The notes: generated by a model from the letters alone, not told the origin. DNA of 64,000 nucleotides from JAMXLO01 sp963832895 (GCA_963832895.1 CAWHVQ010000021.1:248001-312000), one strand, 5' to 3'; shown: positions 9,313 through 18,903, numbered from the stretch's first letter. A program made the numbers and translations.

Positions 9313-9639
9313 ATGCCGGACGCCGCGCGCGCGCCATATATCTACATGGTGCAGATGGACATTCCCGCCCAACACGAGGCGGACTTCAACCGCATCTATG
9401 ACACGGAGCACGTCCCGGAGATCATGAAGGTTCCCGGCGTGCGCGGCTGCACGCGCTACGTGCTGGAAAAGACCAACAAGGACGGCATGGCGCGCTACCT
9501 CGCGCTGTACGAGATGGATGCGGCCAACGTGATGGACAGCCCCGCCTGGCTCAAGGCGTCGGAAATCGGCGACTGGGCTCCGAAGATTCGACCGCATACC
9601 ACCAACCGGTCGCATACCGTGATGCGCAAGATAGCCTGA
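9313..9639 (+). CDS. small EthD/dimeric alpha-beta barrel-like protein
   Basis: 108-residue protein. The pattern MVQMDIPAQHEADFNRIYDTEHVPEIMKVPGV... resembles ferredoxin-like alpha/beta barrel proteins of the EthD/NIPSNAP type (an 'xxxHxP' segment after an acidic helix). The function is unknown. GGAGGAG lies 13 bases upstream. It sits between the phnW-like gene and fhs (13 bases before fhs), so it belongs to the same transcript and may act on a metabolite of that pathway. Confidence 0.65.
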   Translation: MPDAARAPYIYMVQMDIPAQHEADFNRIYDTEHVPEIMKVPGVRGCTRYVLEKTNKDGMARYLALYEMDAANVMDSPAWLKASEIGDWAPKIRPHTTNRSHTVMRKIA

Positions 9640-9652
9640 GGAAGCCGAGACC

Positions 9653-11323
9653 ATGAAAAGCGACCTGGAGATCGCCCGCGAGACCAAGCTGCGCCCGATC
9701 GGAGAGATTGCCGCAAAGCTGGATATCCCCGCCGACGCGCTGGAACCCTATGGACGCCACAAGGCCAAGATCGGCCTCGATTACGTCAAGGGTCTGGAGG
9801 ATCGGCCGGACGGCGCGCTGGTGCTGGTGACCGGCATCAGTCCCACGCCGGCAGGTGAGGGCAAGACCACCACCACCGTCGGTCTCGGCGACGCGCTGAA
9901 CCGCATCGGTTCGCGCGCGGTGATCTGTCTGCGCGAACCATCGCTGGGTCCCAGTTTTGGCATGAAGGGCGGCGCGGCCGGCGGCGGCTACTCGCAGGTG
10001 GTGCCGATGGACCAGATCAACCTGCACTTCACCGGCGACTTCCACGCCATCACCTCGGCCAACAACCTGCTGGCCGCGATGGTGGACAACCACATCTACT
10101 GGGGCAATTCGCTCGGCATCGATGCGCGACGTGTGTCGTGGCGGCGCTGCCTCGACATGAACGACCGCGCGCTGCGCAGCATCGTGAACAGCCTGGGCGG
10201 CGTGGCGAACGGCTTCCCGCGCGAGGACGGTTTCGACATCTCGGTGGCCTCCGAGGTGATGGCGGTGTTCTGCCTGTCGCGCGACCTGGATGATCTGCAG
10301 CAGCGGCTGGGACGGATGATCGTCGCGCAGAAGCGCGACGGTACAACGGTGACCGCGAAGGACCTGAAGGCTGACGGCGCTATGGCCGTGCTGCTGAAGG
10401 ACGCGCTCGCGCCCAATCTGGTGCAGACGCTGGAAGGCTCGCCGGCGTTCGTGCACGGCGGTCCGTTCGCCAACATCGCGCATGGCTGCAATTCGGTGAT
10501 GGCGACGCGCACCGGGCTGAAGGTGGCCGATGTCGTGGTGACCGAAGCCGGCTTCGGCGCCGACCTCGGTGCGGAGAAGTTCATCGACATCAAGTGCCGC
10601 TCGGCCGGGCTGAAGCCGGCCTGCGCGGTGGTGGTGGCGACAGTGCGCGCGCTGAAGATGCATGGCGGCGTCGCGCGCAACGCGCTGGGCGCGGAGAACG
10701 TCGAGGCGGTGAAGCGTGGCGTGGCAAATCTCGCGCGGCATGTGGAGAACCTGGGGAAGTTCGGACTGCCGGTGGTTGTCGGCGTCAACCACTTCACCTC
10801 GGACACCGAGGCGGAGTTCGCGGTGATCCGTGATGCGATGGCGAAGCAGGGTGTGGAGGCGATTTCGTGCACTCACTGGGGCGATGGCAGTGCCGGTGCC
10901 GAGGCGCTGGCGCGCGCGGTGCAGCAGAAGATCACGCTGGGTGAGGCGAAGCCGGCGCCGCTGTATCCCGAGGGTATGAAGCTCGCCGACAAGATCCGCA
11001 GCATCGCGCAGAAGATCTACCGCGCGGCGGACATCGCTGTGCCCGACGCGGTGGCGCGGCGGCTGGAGGGTTTCGAGAAGGCGGGCTTCGGCCATGTGCC
11101 GGTATGCATCGCCAAGACGCAGTACAGCTTCACGTCGGATCCCACGGTGATGGGTGCGCCGGAGGGCTTTACGTTGCCGGTGCGCGAGGTGCGGCTGTCC
11201 GCCGGCGCCGGCTTCGTGGTGGCGATCTGCGGCGAGATCATGACGATGCCGGGGCTGCCACGCGTGCCGTCCGCCGAGGCGATCCATCTGCGCGACGACG
11301 GGGAAATCGAGGGGCTGTTCTGA
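9653..11323 (+). CDS. fhs: formate--tetrahydrofolate ligase
   Basis: 556-residue ligase that makes 10-formyl-tetrahydrofolate from formate, THF and ATP. The nucleotide-binding loop is TPAGEGKTTT (65-74), followed by the conserved REPSLGPSFGMKGGAAGGGYSQV region, written here in part, and the THF region around HDNHIYWGN-like MVDNHIYWGN. Length matches the family. It is the last gene of the phnW-like/EthD-like/fhs operon, so formate assimilation or C1 supply is co-expressed with the aminotransferase. Confidence 0.96.
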   Translation: MKSDLEIARETKLRPIGEIAAKLDIPADALEPYGRHKAKIGLDYVKGLEDRPDGALVLVTGISPTPAGEGKTTTTVGLGDALNRIGSRAVICLREPSLGPSFGMKGGAAGGGYSQVVPMDQINLHFTGDFHAITSANNLLAAMVDNHIYWGNSLGIDARRVSWRRCLDMNDRALRSIVNSLGGVANGFPREDGFDISVASEVMAVFCLSRDLDDLQQRLGRMIVAQKRDGTTVTAKDLKADGAMAVLLKDALAPNLVQTLEGSPAFVHGGPFANIAHGCNSVMATRTGLKVADVVVTEAGFGADLGAEKFIDIKCRSAGLKPACAVVVATVRALKMHGGVARNALGAENVEAVKRGVANLARHVENLGKFGLPVVVGVNHFTSDTEAEFAVIRDAMAKQGVEAISCTHWGDGSAGAEALARAVQQKITLGEAKPAPLYPEGMKLADKIRSIAQKIYRAADIAVPDAVARRLEGFEKAGFGHVPVCIAKTQYSFTSDPTVMGAPEGFTLPVREVRLSAGAGFVVAICGEIMTMPGLPRVPSAEAIHLRDDGEIEGLF

Positions 11324-11365
11324 TATCCACGATCGCCGGAGCAATCTCGGTCGATAGCGCAAACT

Positions 11366-11425
11366 ATGTCCGGGACTGCTTCGTCACTTTGCTCCTTGCA
11401 GCAACAGACGCTCGCAATGACGGAC
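11366..11425. repeat. degenerate dispersed repeat, copy 1
   Basis: The intergenic stretch contains gactgcttcgtcac followed downstream by tcgcaatgacgg. This is a recognisable short repeat found between genes in many alphaproteobacterial genomes. A second, shorter copy lies at 45401-45436. This copy has extra bases between the two arms. Confidence 0.4.
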
Positions 11426-11437
11426 GCTCTTACGTAA

Positions 11438-11453
11438 CTACCTACCTACCTAC
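11438..11453. repeat. (CTAC)4 tetranucleotide run across the poxB stop codon
   Basis: Four perfect CTAC units. On the minus strand the poxB stop TAG (11448-11446) lies inside the run, so a change in copy number would occur at the very end of that gene. Confidence 0.7.
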
Positions 11454-13173
11454 GCACGTTCGCTACCGCGAGATCGATCAGTTCGTCGAGCCGGCCGTTC
11501 AGCACCGCGCGTACCATGTAGAGTGTGAACCCCTTGGCCATCTCCGCGGTGATCTTCGGCGGCATCGCCAATTCGTTACGGCTCACCGCCGCGTCCACCA
11601 CGACCGGCCCGGGATGTGCGAGCGCCTCGGCGAGACGGCTCTCGACATCCAACGGGTCTTCGATGCGGACGCCCTTGATGCCGACCGCTTCCGCCATCAT
11701 GGCGAAATTCGGATTCTGCAGTTCGGTGCCGGTGTTGATGAAGCCGGTCGATTTCTGCTCCAGTTCGATGAACCCCAGTGCACCGTTGTTGAACACCACG
11801 ATCTTCGCCGGCAGATCGAGCTGTTTCAGGCTCAGCAGATCGCCCATCAGCATGGTGAAACCACCGTCGCCTGAGAGCGAGATCACCTGCCGACCTGGAA
11901 ACGCCGCCTGTGCACCGATCGCCTGTGGCATCGCATTCGCCATCGAGCCGTGCCAGAACGAACCGAGCAGCCGTCGCCTGCCGTTCATTGCGAGATAGCG
12001 CGCGGCCCAGACCGTCGGCAGCCCGACGTCGCAGGTGAATATCGCATCGTCGGCCGCGAGTTCGCTCAACACGCGCGCGATGTGCTGCGGGTGCAGCAGG
12101 CCGCCCTTCCGGCCAGTCGCCAGTTCATCGAGGCTTTTGCGTGCGCTGCGATAATGCGCGGTCGCCGCGTCCAGATGCGCACGGTCGGTCTTTGGCGCAA
12201 GCTGTGGCAGCAGCGCATTCAGCGTCGCGCCCACATCGCCGATCAGGCCCAGGTCCACTGCCACACGTCGCCCGATGTTCTCACCTCGGATGTCGATCTG
12301 CGCGATGCGCGCGTTGTCGGGATAGAACTGCCGATACGGAAAGTCGGTGCCGAGCATGAGCAAAGTGTCGCATGCGTGCATCGCGTGATAGCCTGAGGAA
12401 AAGCCGATCAATCCTGTCATGCCGACATCGAATGGGTTGTCCCACTCGACATGCTCCTTGCCCCGGAGCGCATGCACGATCGGCGCCTTCAGCGCCTCGG
12501 CCAATGCCAGCACCTGACGGTGCGCGCCCTGACAGCCGGAGCCGCATAGCAGCGTGACCTTGCTTGCCTTGCTCAACCATCCGGCCAACTGCGCGATCGC
12601 CTGTGTGGACGGAACGACTACCGGGGGCTCGGGTCGCAGCCCTTCCGGCTTTGGTGCGGGTGCCCGAGCCGCCTGCCGCAGCGCGACGTCGCCGGGGATC
12701 ACAATCACGGCGACCGCGCGCTGCGATACGGCGTGGCGAATGGCCATCTCGAGCGCGCGCGGCATCTGTTCCGCGCTGGTCACCAGTTCGCAAAACGAGC
12801 TGCATTCGCGGAACAGGCTTTCGGGATGCGTCTCCTGGAAATAGCCCGATCCCAGCTCTGCCGAGGGGATTTGCGCGGCCAGGGCAACGACCGGCACCCG
12901 CGAGCGCTGACAGTCGAACAGGCCGTTGATCAGGTGCAGGTTGCCCGGCCCGCAACTGCCGGCACACATCGCCAGCTTGCCAGTGAGGTGCGCGTCCGCG
13001 CCGGCCGCGAATGCCGCCACTTCCTCATGCCGGACGTGCAGCCACTTGATGCTCCCTTGCCGGCGCAGCGAATCAGTGAAGCCATTCAGACTGTCCCCGA
13101 CAATTCCATAGATCCGTTCGACGCCAGCCGCGACGAGGGTTTCGACCATCTGATCGGCAACGGTGGTGGCCAT
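11446..13173 (-). CDS. poxB: pyruvate dehydrogenase (quinone)/pyruvate oxidase, TPP-dependent
   Basis: 575-residue peripheral membrane flavoenzyme that oxidatively decarboxylates pyruvate to acetate and passes electrons to ubiquinone; length matches E. coli PoxB (572). Motifs: N-terminal HEEVAAFAAGADAHLTG with the TPP glutamate, GSCGPGNLHLINGLFDC, and the C-terminal TPP signature GDGGFTMLMGDLLSL...NNGALGFIELEQ. AAGGAG precedes the start. The gene stands alone, convergent with fhs. In acetic-acid-type bacteria this enzyme bypasses the pyruvate dehydrogenase complex. Confidence 0.92.
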   Translation of the reverse strand: MATTVADQMVETLVAAGVERIYGIVGDSLNGFTDSLRRQGSIKWLHVRHEEVAAFAAGADAHLTGKLAMCAGSCGPGNLHLINGLFDCQRSRVPVVALAAQIPSAELGSGYFQETHPESLFRECSSFCELVTSAEQMPRALEMAIRHAVSQRAVAVIVIPGDVALRQAARAPAPKPEGLRPEPPVVVPSTQAIAQLAGWLSKASKVTLLCGSGCQGAHRQVLALAEALKAPIVHALRGKEHVEWDNPFDVGMTGLIGFSSGYHAMHACDTLLMLGTDFPYRQFYPDNARIAQIDIRGENIGRRVAVDLGLIGDVGATLNALLPQLAPKTDRAHLDAATAHYRSARKSLDELATGRKGGLLHPQHIARVLSELAADDAIFTCDVGLPTVWAARYLAMNGRRRLLGSFWHGSMANAMPQAIGAQAAFPGRQVISLSGDGGFTMLMGDLLSLKQLDLPAKIVVFNNGALGFIELEQKSTGFINTGTELQNPNFAMMAEAVGIKGVRIEDPLDVESRLAEALAHPGPVVVDAAVSRNELAMPPKITAEMAKGFTLYMVRAVLNGRLDELIDLAVANVRR

Positions 13174-13373
13174 GTGGCGTCGGCTCCTTCAGTCTGATGA
13201 AGCATCGCTTGTCAGCGACCTGGAAAGTCCGCGGCAATCCGCCTCCGCCCGATGCCATCCGGATAGTGTCGGGCGACCGGAGCAGGCCGCCTGATCACAG
13301 CGGGACGGAAACCTTGCCTCCGGGCGGGGTGATCGCTAACTGAACTCCTCGCGAGCGCTTGAGGAGTACTCGG

Positions 13374-14402
13374 ATGGGCTACAGGGTCGCTGTCGTCGGC
13401 GCCACCGGGGCGGTCGGGCGTGAAATGCTGAAGACGTTGGCCGAGCGGGAGTTTCCGGTGGACGAGGTGGCCGCGCTGGCCTCAGGCCGGTCAACCGGGC
13501 AGGAGATATCGTTCGGCGAGAAGCAGGTGCTCAAGGTGCGCAACCTGGAGACCTTCGACTTCCAGGGCTGGGACCTCGGGCTGTTCTCGCCCGGCGCTTC
13601 GGTCTCGGCCGTGCATGCACCGCGCGCCGCCGCCGCGGGCTGCGTGGTGATCGACAATACCAGCCAGTTCCGCATGGACCCCGACGTCCCGCTGGTGGTG
13701 CCCGAGGTGAACCCCGAGGCTCTGCGCAGCTGCGGCAAGCGCAACATCATCGCCAATCCGAACTGCTCGACCATCCAGATGGTGGTGGCGCTCAAACCGC
13801 TGCACGACCAGTTCCGCATCAAGCGCGTGGTGGTGGCGACGTACCAGTCCGTCTCCGGTGCGGGCAAGGAGGGTATGGACGAACTCTACGCCCACACGCG
13901 CAAGGTGTTCGTGCACGAGCACGAGAACCCGGAGCAATTCACCAAGGAGATCGCTTTCAACTGCATTCCGCACATCGACCGGTTCCTCGACGATGGCTCG
14001 ACCAAGGAGGAATGGAAGATGGTGGTCGAGACCAAGAAGATTCTCGATCCGAATATCGCGGTGCATGCGACGTGCGTGCGCGTGCCGGTGTTCATCGGCC
14101 ACGGCGAGGCGGTTAACGTTGAATTTGAACTGCCGGTGACCGCGGGTGAGGCGCGTGCGGCGTTGCGCGAGGCGCCTGGTGTCGAGGTGGTGGATGTGCG
14201 GGAGGACGGCGGTTACGTCACACCGCTGGAGAGCGCCGGCGAGGACGCCGTGTATGTCAGCCGGATCCGCAAGGACCCGACGGTGGCGAACGGGTTGTCG
14301 TTCTGGTGCGTGTCGGACAACCTCCGCAAGGGTGCGGCATTGAACGCGGTGCAGATCGCCGAGACGCTGATCGCGCAGCGGATGCTGGCGAAGGCGGCGT
14401 AA
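13374..14402 (+). CDS. asd: aspartate-semialdehyde dehydrogenase
   Basis: 342-residue enzyme of the lysine/threonine/methionine pathway that reduces aspartyl phosphate. The N-terminal Rossmann motif is VAVVGATGAVGREML; the catalytic Cys131 is in IIANPNCSTIQMV. The ATG at 13374 is chosen because GAGGAG lies 7-8 bases upstream; an in-frame TTG at 13359 is less likely. The gene is complete and intact. Confidence 0.95.
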   Translation: MGYRVAVVGATGAVGREMLKTLAEREFPVDEVAALASGRSTGQEISFGEKQVLKVRNLETFDFQGWDLGLFSPGASVSAVHAPRAAAAGCVVIDNTSQFRMDPDVPLVVPEVNPEALRSCGKRNIIANPNCSTIQMVVALKPLHDQFRIKRVVVATYQSVSGAGKEGMDELYAHTRKVFVHEHENPEQFTKEIAFNCIPHIDRFLDDGSTKEEWKMVVETKKILDPNIAVHATCVRVPVFIGHGEAVNVEFELPVTAGEARAALREAPGVEVVDVREDGGYVTPLESAGEDAVYVSRIRKDPTVANGLSFWCVSDNLRKGAALNAVQIAETLIAQRMLAKAA

Positions 14403-14668
14403 TCGGGTCTCGGGATCGATCGCGCGCCGAAACGCCGCCACGGCATTGACGAGGCCGGCGGCCACTTTCTCCAAGCGTCATCCAGGGCGTCCGGCGGGCA
14501 GTCCACGAGGACGTCGACGTCGCTGTCGAACCGCATCTCGCCGCGCGCGGCCGATCCGAACACGAGGAACCGTCCGCCGTGCTCGCTTGCATATGCGGCC
14601 AGCACCGGGCGCCACGCGTCCACCGTGCGCCGGCGGCGATCTGCCCCCGCGCCCTTCCGCTCCGCCAA
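14403..14668 (-). pseudogene. MNT-type nucleotidyltransferase domain remnant
   Basis: The minus-strand frame starting at 14668 encodes a clear nucleotidyltransferase motif (FLVFGSAARGEMRFDSDVDV, with GS...D.D active-site residues), as in toxin-antitoxin-like MNT proteins. After PPDALDDAWRK the reading frame loses family resemblance and runs antisense into asd, so the C-terminus is missing or frameshifted. No HEPN partner gene is adjacent. It is either a decayed gene or a truncated one. Confidence 0.5.
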
Positions 14669-14711
14669 GGGTGACGATATGGCCCATGTCGCTCATTAGA
14701 GCGCTCGCCCC

Positions 14712-15359
14712 ATGCTGAGGGTCTGGGGGCGTCGGAGTTCCTTCAATGCCCAGAAGGTCCTGTGGCTGGTAGGCGAGCTGGGCCTTGCCCATGAGCACAT
14801 CCCTGCCGGGGGCAGCTTCGGGCTGCTGGACGAGCCGGCGTTCCGCGCGCTCAACCCACACGGCCGCGTGCCCGTCCTCGAGGATGACGGTCTCGCGATA
14901 TGGGAGTCGCACGCCATCCTTCGCTACCTCGCGGCGCGCTACGGCCTGGGCGCTTTCTGGGCGGACGATCCTGCCGCCAGAGCGCGCATCGACGGCTGGA
15001 TTGACTGGGCGCAGACCGCGCTCCAACCGGCTTTCCTGAACGGCATCTTCTGGGGCTACTACAGAACCCCTGAGGCACAACGCGATTGGCCGGCGATCCG
15101 CAAAAGCCTGGACCGCTGTGCCGAATTGCTCGGCCTGCTGGATCGCCACCTTGCGGATCGGGCGTTCGTCATGGGTGATGCGCTGTCCCTTGCCGACATC
15201 CCTGCTGGCAGCGCGCTCTATCGCTATTTCCAGCTGGACATCGAGCGTCCGTCGCTGCCGAACGTCGAGGCCTGGTATCGACGGCTGCAGCAACGTCCGG
15301 CCTATCGCGAGCATGTCATGGTCCCGTTCGAGGAGTTGCTCGGGCGGCTCAATTTCTGA
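14712..15359 (+). CDS. glutathione S-transferase family protein
   Basis: 215 residues. The N-terminal thioredoxin-like domain (MLRVWGRRSSFNAQKVLWLVGE, with GRVPVLEDD and WESHAILRYLA) binds glutathione, and the all-helical C-terminal domain follows (about 90-205, ending with the D.PAGSALYR helix and a FLPNVEAWYRRLQQRPAY-like segment). The substrate is unknown. It stands alone, upstream of the sdh operon by about 120 bases. Confidence 0.9.
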   Translation: MLRVWGRRSSFNAQKVLWLVGELGLAHEHIPAGGSFGLLDEPAFRALNPHGRVPVLEDDGLAIWESHAILRYLAARYGLGAFWADDPAARARIDGWIDWAQTALQPAFLNGIFWGYYRTPEAQRDWPAIRKSLDRCAELLGLLDRHLADRAFVMGDALSLADIPAGSALYRYFQLDIERPSLPNVEAWYRRLQQRPAYREHVMVPFEELLGRLNF

Positions 15360-15477
15360 TGCCGGGCGCCCTCGTTGACCCTCCTTCACCGAAAGCGTAA
15401 GCAATTGTAACGGCTTGGGGCCAGTCGGCGGGCCGACAGGATGGAGCGATCCATTGCGAGACGTACGCGACGCGCTG

Positions 15478-15885
15478 ATGGTGGCGCGCAACTCGGACGG
15501 CAGGCTGATCAGCCGCCCGCTTTCTCCCCATCTCCAGGTTTATCGTTGGCCGATCAGCATGGCGCTCTCCATCCTGCATCGCGTCACCGGTGTGGGGCTG
15601 GGCATCGGCACGCTGCTGCTGACGTGGTGGCTGGTCGCCGCCGCCGTCTCGGACGGTGCGTTTGCCGCCGTGCAGTGGTTCCTCGCCACGCCGGTCGGTA
15701 TACTCCTGCTGTTCGGTTGGACGCTGGCGCTGTTCTTCCATTTCTTCGCCGGCATCCGCCACCTCGTCTGGGACGCGGGCTATGGCTTCGAGCAACCCTG
15801 GTATGAGCGATCGGCCTGGGCGGTGGTGATCGCCACAGTGGTGGCGACGCTGCTGCTGTGGGTTATCGGCCTCGCGGTGTGGTGA
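15478..15885 (+). CDS. sdhC: succinate dehydrogenase cytochrome b556 subunit
   Basis: 135-residue membrane anchor of complex II. The family signature RPLSPHLQVYRWPISMALSILHRVTG starts near residue 11, followed by three transmembrane helices with the haem-ligand region HFFAGIRHLVWD. The ATG at 15478 gives a length typical of the family; an upstream in-frame TTG at 15415 would add 21 residues with no homology-like features. First gene of sdhCDAB. Confidence 0.88.
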   Translation: MVARNSDGRLISRPLSPHLQVYRWPISMALSILHRVTGVGLGIGTLLLTWWLVAAAVSDGAFAAVQWFLATPVGILLLFGWTLALFFHFFAGIRHLVWDAGYGFEQPWYERSAWAVVIATVVATLLLWVIGLAVW

Positions 15886-15893
15886 GGCGCACC

Positions 15894-16289
15894 ATGGCAA
15901 AAGCACCGCACATCGACATCATGCGCTCGCCACTCGGCCGGGCGCGCGGCCTCGGGTCCGCCAGGGCCGGAGCCACGCATTGGTGGGCCCAGCGCCTCAC
16001 CTCCCTGGCACTGGTGCCGCTCACGCTGTGGTTCATCTGCGCCATGGTGCGGATGATTGGCGCGACCCGCGACGATGTCGTTTCCTGGATGGCTGGTCCG
16101 CTTCCAATCGTGTTGCTGACCGCACTGGTGATCGCCACCTTCCACCACCTGCAAGCTGGCCTTCAGGTGGTGATCGAGGACTATGTGCATCGGGACTGGC
16201 TACGCGTCGGCTCGATCCTGGTGATCAAGGCCATCGCGCTGTTGCTGGCACTGGCCTGCATCGTCTCGACGCTGCGGCTCGGCCTATAG
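15894..16289 (+). CDS. sdhD: succinate dehydrogenase hydrophobic membrane anchor subunit
   Basis: 131-residue second membrane anchor of complex II. It has the N-terminal SPLGRARGLGSARAGATHWW motif of alphaproteobacterial SdhD, three transmembrane helices and FHHLQAGLQVVIEDYVH, whose histidine and acidic residues are conserved around the haem/quinone site. It starts 9 bases after sdhC and ends 15 bases before sdhA. Confidence 0.9.
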   Translation: MAKAPHIDIMRSPLGRARGLGSARAGATHWWAQRLTSLALVPLTLWFICAMVRMIGATRDDVVSWMAGPLPIVLLTALVIATFHHLQAGLQVVIEDYVHRDWLRVGSILVIKAIALLLALACIVSTLRLGL

Positions 16290-16303
16290 GCGAAAGGATA
16301 TCG

Positions 16304-18116
16304 ATGAACGCGATCACCCTGCCCTCGTCGCGGGCGTACAACATCGTCGATCATACCTATGACGTCGTGGTGGTTGGCGCGGGCGGCTCCGGACTGCGCG
16401 CAACCTTCGGCATGGGTGCGGCCGGTCTGAAGACGGCCTGCATCAGCAAGGTGTTCCCGACGCGCAGCCACACCGTGGCGGCACAGGGCGGCGTCGCGGC
16501 TTCGCTCGGCAACATGGATGAGGACGACTGGCGCTGGCACATGTACGACACCGTGAAGGGGTCGGACTGGCTGGGTGACCAGGACGCGATCGAATACATG
16601 TGCCGCGAGGCGGTGCAGGCGGTGTACGAGCTGGAGCATTTCGGCGTGCCGTTCAGCCGCACCGAGGCGGGCAAGATCTACCAGCGCCCGTTCGGCGGCC
16701 ACATGACGGACTACGGCAAGCAGCCGGCGCGCCGCGCCTGCGCCGCCGCCGACCTGTACGGGGCATGCGATCCTGCACACGCTGTACCAGCAGAGCCTGA
16801 AGCACGACGTGGAGTTCTTCGTCGAATACTTCGCGCTCGACCTGATCATGGACGATGAGGGCGTGTGCCGCGGTGTCACTGCTTGGTGCCTGGAGGACGG
16901 CAGCATCCATCGCTTCCGCGCGCAGCTCGTGGTGCTGGCGACCGGCGGCTACGGGCGCACGTATCTCTCCTGCACGTCGGCGCATATCTGCACCGGCGAT
17001 GGCAACGGAATGGTGCTGCGCGCCGGCCTGCCGTGTCAGGACATGGAGTTCGTGCAGTTCCATCCGACCGGTATCTTCCCGGCCGGCTGTCTGATCACCG
17101 AGGGCGCGCGCGGCGAGGGCGGCTATCTGACCAACTCGGAAGGCGAGCGCTTCATGGAGCGCTACGCACCGACCGCGAAGGACCTGGCGAGCCGCGACGT
17201 GGTGTCGCGTTCGATGACCATCGAGATCAACGAGGGGCGTGGCTGCGGGCCGAACAAGGACCACATCATGCTGCATCTCGAGCATCTCGGTGCCGATTTG
17301 CTGCATGAGCGGCTGCCGGGGATTTCCGAGACATCGCGCATCTTCGCCAATGTCGATGTGACGAAGCAGCCGATCCCGGTGCTGCCGACGGTGCACTACA
17401 ACATGGGCGGCGTGCCGACGAACTATCACGGCGAGGTGCTGCGTCCGACGCGCGACAATCCGGATGCGGTGGCGCCCGGACTGATGGCGGTAGGCGAGGG
17501 GGCGTGCGTCTCGGTCCATGGCGCGAATCGGCTGGGCTGCAATTCGCTGCTGGATATCGTGGTGTTCGGCCGCGCCGCCGCGCTGCGTGCGGCCGAGCTG
17601 ATCAGACCCGACTCCAGTCAGGCGCCGCTGCCGCCGAAGGCGGGCGAGCAGTCACTCGATCGCTTCGACCGCGCACGGCACGCCAAGGGTGGCACGCGTG
17701 TCGCCGACCTGCGGGTGGACATGCAGCGTACGATGCAGACGCATGCCGCAGTGTTCCGCGACAGCAGGACGCTGACCGAGGGCGTGTCGGAGATGCAGCG
17801 CGTCTGGCGCGGGCTGTCGGACATGTCGGTGTCCGATCGCAGCCTGATATGGAACAGCGATTTGATGGAGGCGCTGGAGCTGCACAACCTGATGGGCAAC
17901 GCGATGACCACCATGGTCGGCGCGGAGGCGCGGCACGAGAGCCGCGGCGCGCATGCCCACGACGACTACCCCGAGCGCGACGATGTGAACTGGATGAAGC
18001 ACACGCTCGCCTGGTGCGACGAGAACGGCGCGGTGCGGCTGGATTATCGTCCGGTGAAGCTGCAGACGCTGACCAACGAGGTGTCGTCGTTCCCGCCGAA
18101 GGCGCGGGTGTACTGA
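16304..18116 (+). CDS. sdhA: succinate dehydrogenase flavoprotein subunit, with one-base frameshift
   Basis: Catalytic FAD subunit of complex II. The FAD motif VVVVGAGGSGLRATFGM and the flavinylated-His region RSHTVAAQGGVAASLG are in the first frame. This frame leads into non-homologous residues at ACAAAD, while the rest (from GHAILHTLYQQSLKHDV on) is one frame away. Removing one T at about 16755 restores the conserved DRTGHA and gives a 603-residue protein of normal length. The total span is 3n+1, as expected for one extra base. Because the enzyme is central to the TCA cycle and the operon is otherwise intact, a sequence error is more likely than a real mutation. Confidence 0.92.
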
Positions 18117-18117
18117 G

Positions 18118-18897
18118 ATGGCCGCCTTCAAACTGCCGGCCAACAGCCGCATCGGGCGCGGCAAGACCTACAAGGCATCCGGTGCGAAGCGCGTGCGCGA
18201 GTTCCGCATCTATCGCTGGAGCCCTGACGACGGACAGAATCCGCACACCGACACCTACGAAATCGACCTCGATGAGTGCGGTCCGATGGTGTTGGACGCG
18301 CTTATCAAGATCAAGAACGAGGTCGATCCGACGCTGACCTTTCGCCGCTCCTGCCGCGAGGGCATTTGCGGCTCCTGCGCGATGAACATCGATGGCGGCA
18401 ACACGCTCGCCTGCCTGAAGCCGATCGACGAGGTGAAGGGCGCAGTGCGCATCTCGCCGCTGCCGCACATGCCGGTGGTGAAGGACCTGGTGCCGGATCT
18501 GTCGCAGGTCTACGCGCAATTGCAGAGCATTCAACCATGGTTGCAGGCCGACAGCCCGGCGCCGCCGGACGGCGAGCGGCTGCAAAGCCGTGAGGAGCGC
18601 GCGAAGCTGGACGGACTATGGGAGTGCATCCTGTGCTTCTGCTGTTCCACTGCGTGTCCGAGCTACTGGTGGAACGGCGACCGCTACCTTGGGCCGGCGG
18701 TGCTGCTGCAGGCGTATCGCTGGATCGCCGATTCACGCGACGAGCACACCGGCGAGCGGCTGGATGCGCTGGAGGACCCGTTCAAGCTGTATCGCTGCCA
18801 CACGATCATGAACTGCACCGATACGTGCCCGAAGGGGCTCAATCCCGCGAAGGCGATTGGGGCGATCAAGCAGTTGATCGTGGAGCGGCAGGTCTAG
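18118..18897 (+). CDS. sdhB: succinate dehydrogenase iron-sulfur subunit
   Basis: 259-residue electron-transfer subunit of complex II. The 2Fe-2S cysteines are C79, C84, C87 and C99 (CREGICGSC...LAC). The 4Fe-4S and 3Fe-4S sites follow in CILCFCCSTACPSYWW and CHTIMNCTDTCPKGLNP. The start is one base after the sdhA stop. Intact and of normal length. Confidence 0.96.
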   Translation: MAAFKLPANSRIGRGKTYKASGAKRVREFRIYRWSPDDGQNPHTDTYEIDLDECGPMVLDALIKIKNEVDPTLTFRRSCREGICGSCAMNIDGGNTLACLKPIDEVKGAVRISPLPHMPVVKDLVPDLSQVYAQLQSIQPWLQADSPAPPDGERLQSREERAKLDGLWECILCFCCSTACPSYWWNGDRYLGPAVLLQAYRWIADSRDEHTGERLDALEDPFKLYRCHTIMNCTDTCPKGLNPAKAIGAIKQLIVERQV

Positions 18898-18903
18898 GAT
18901 TTA

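Noticed and set aside
9551..11362. 603-codon open frame on the minus strand opposite fhs
   Set aside because: Arg/His/Leu-rich composition with no motifs; fhs on the other strand is complete.
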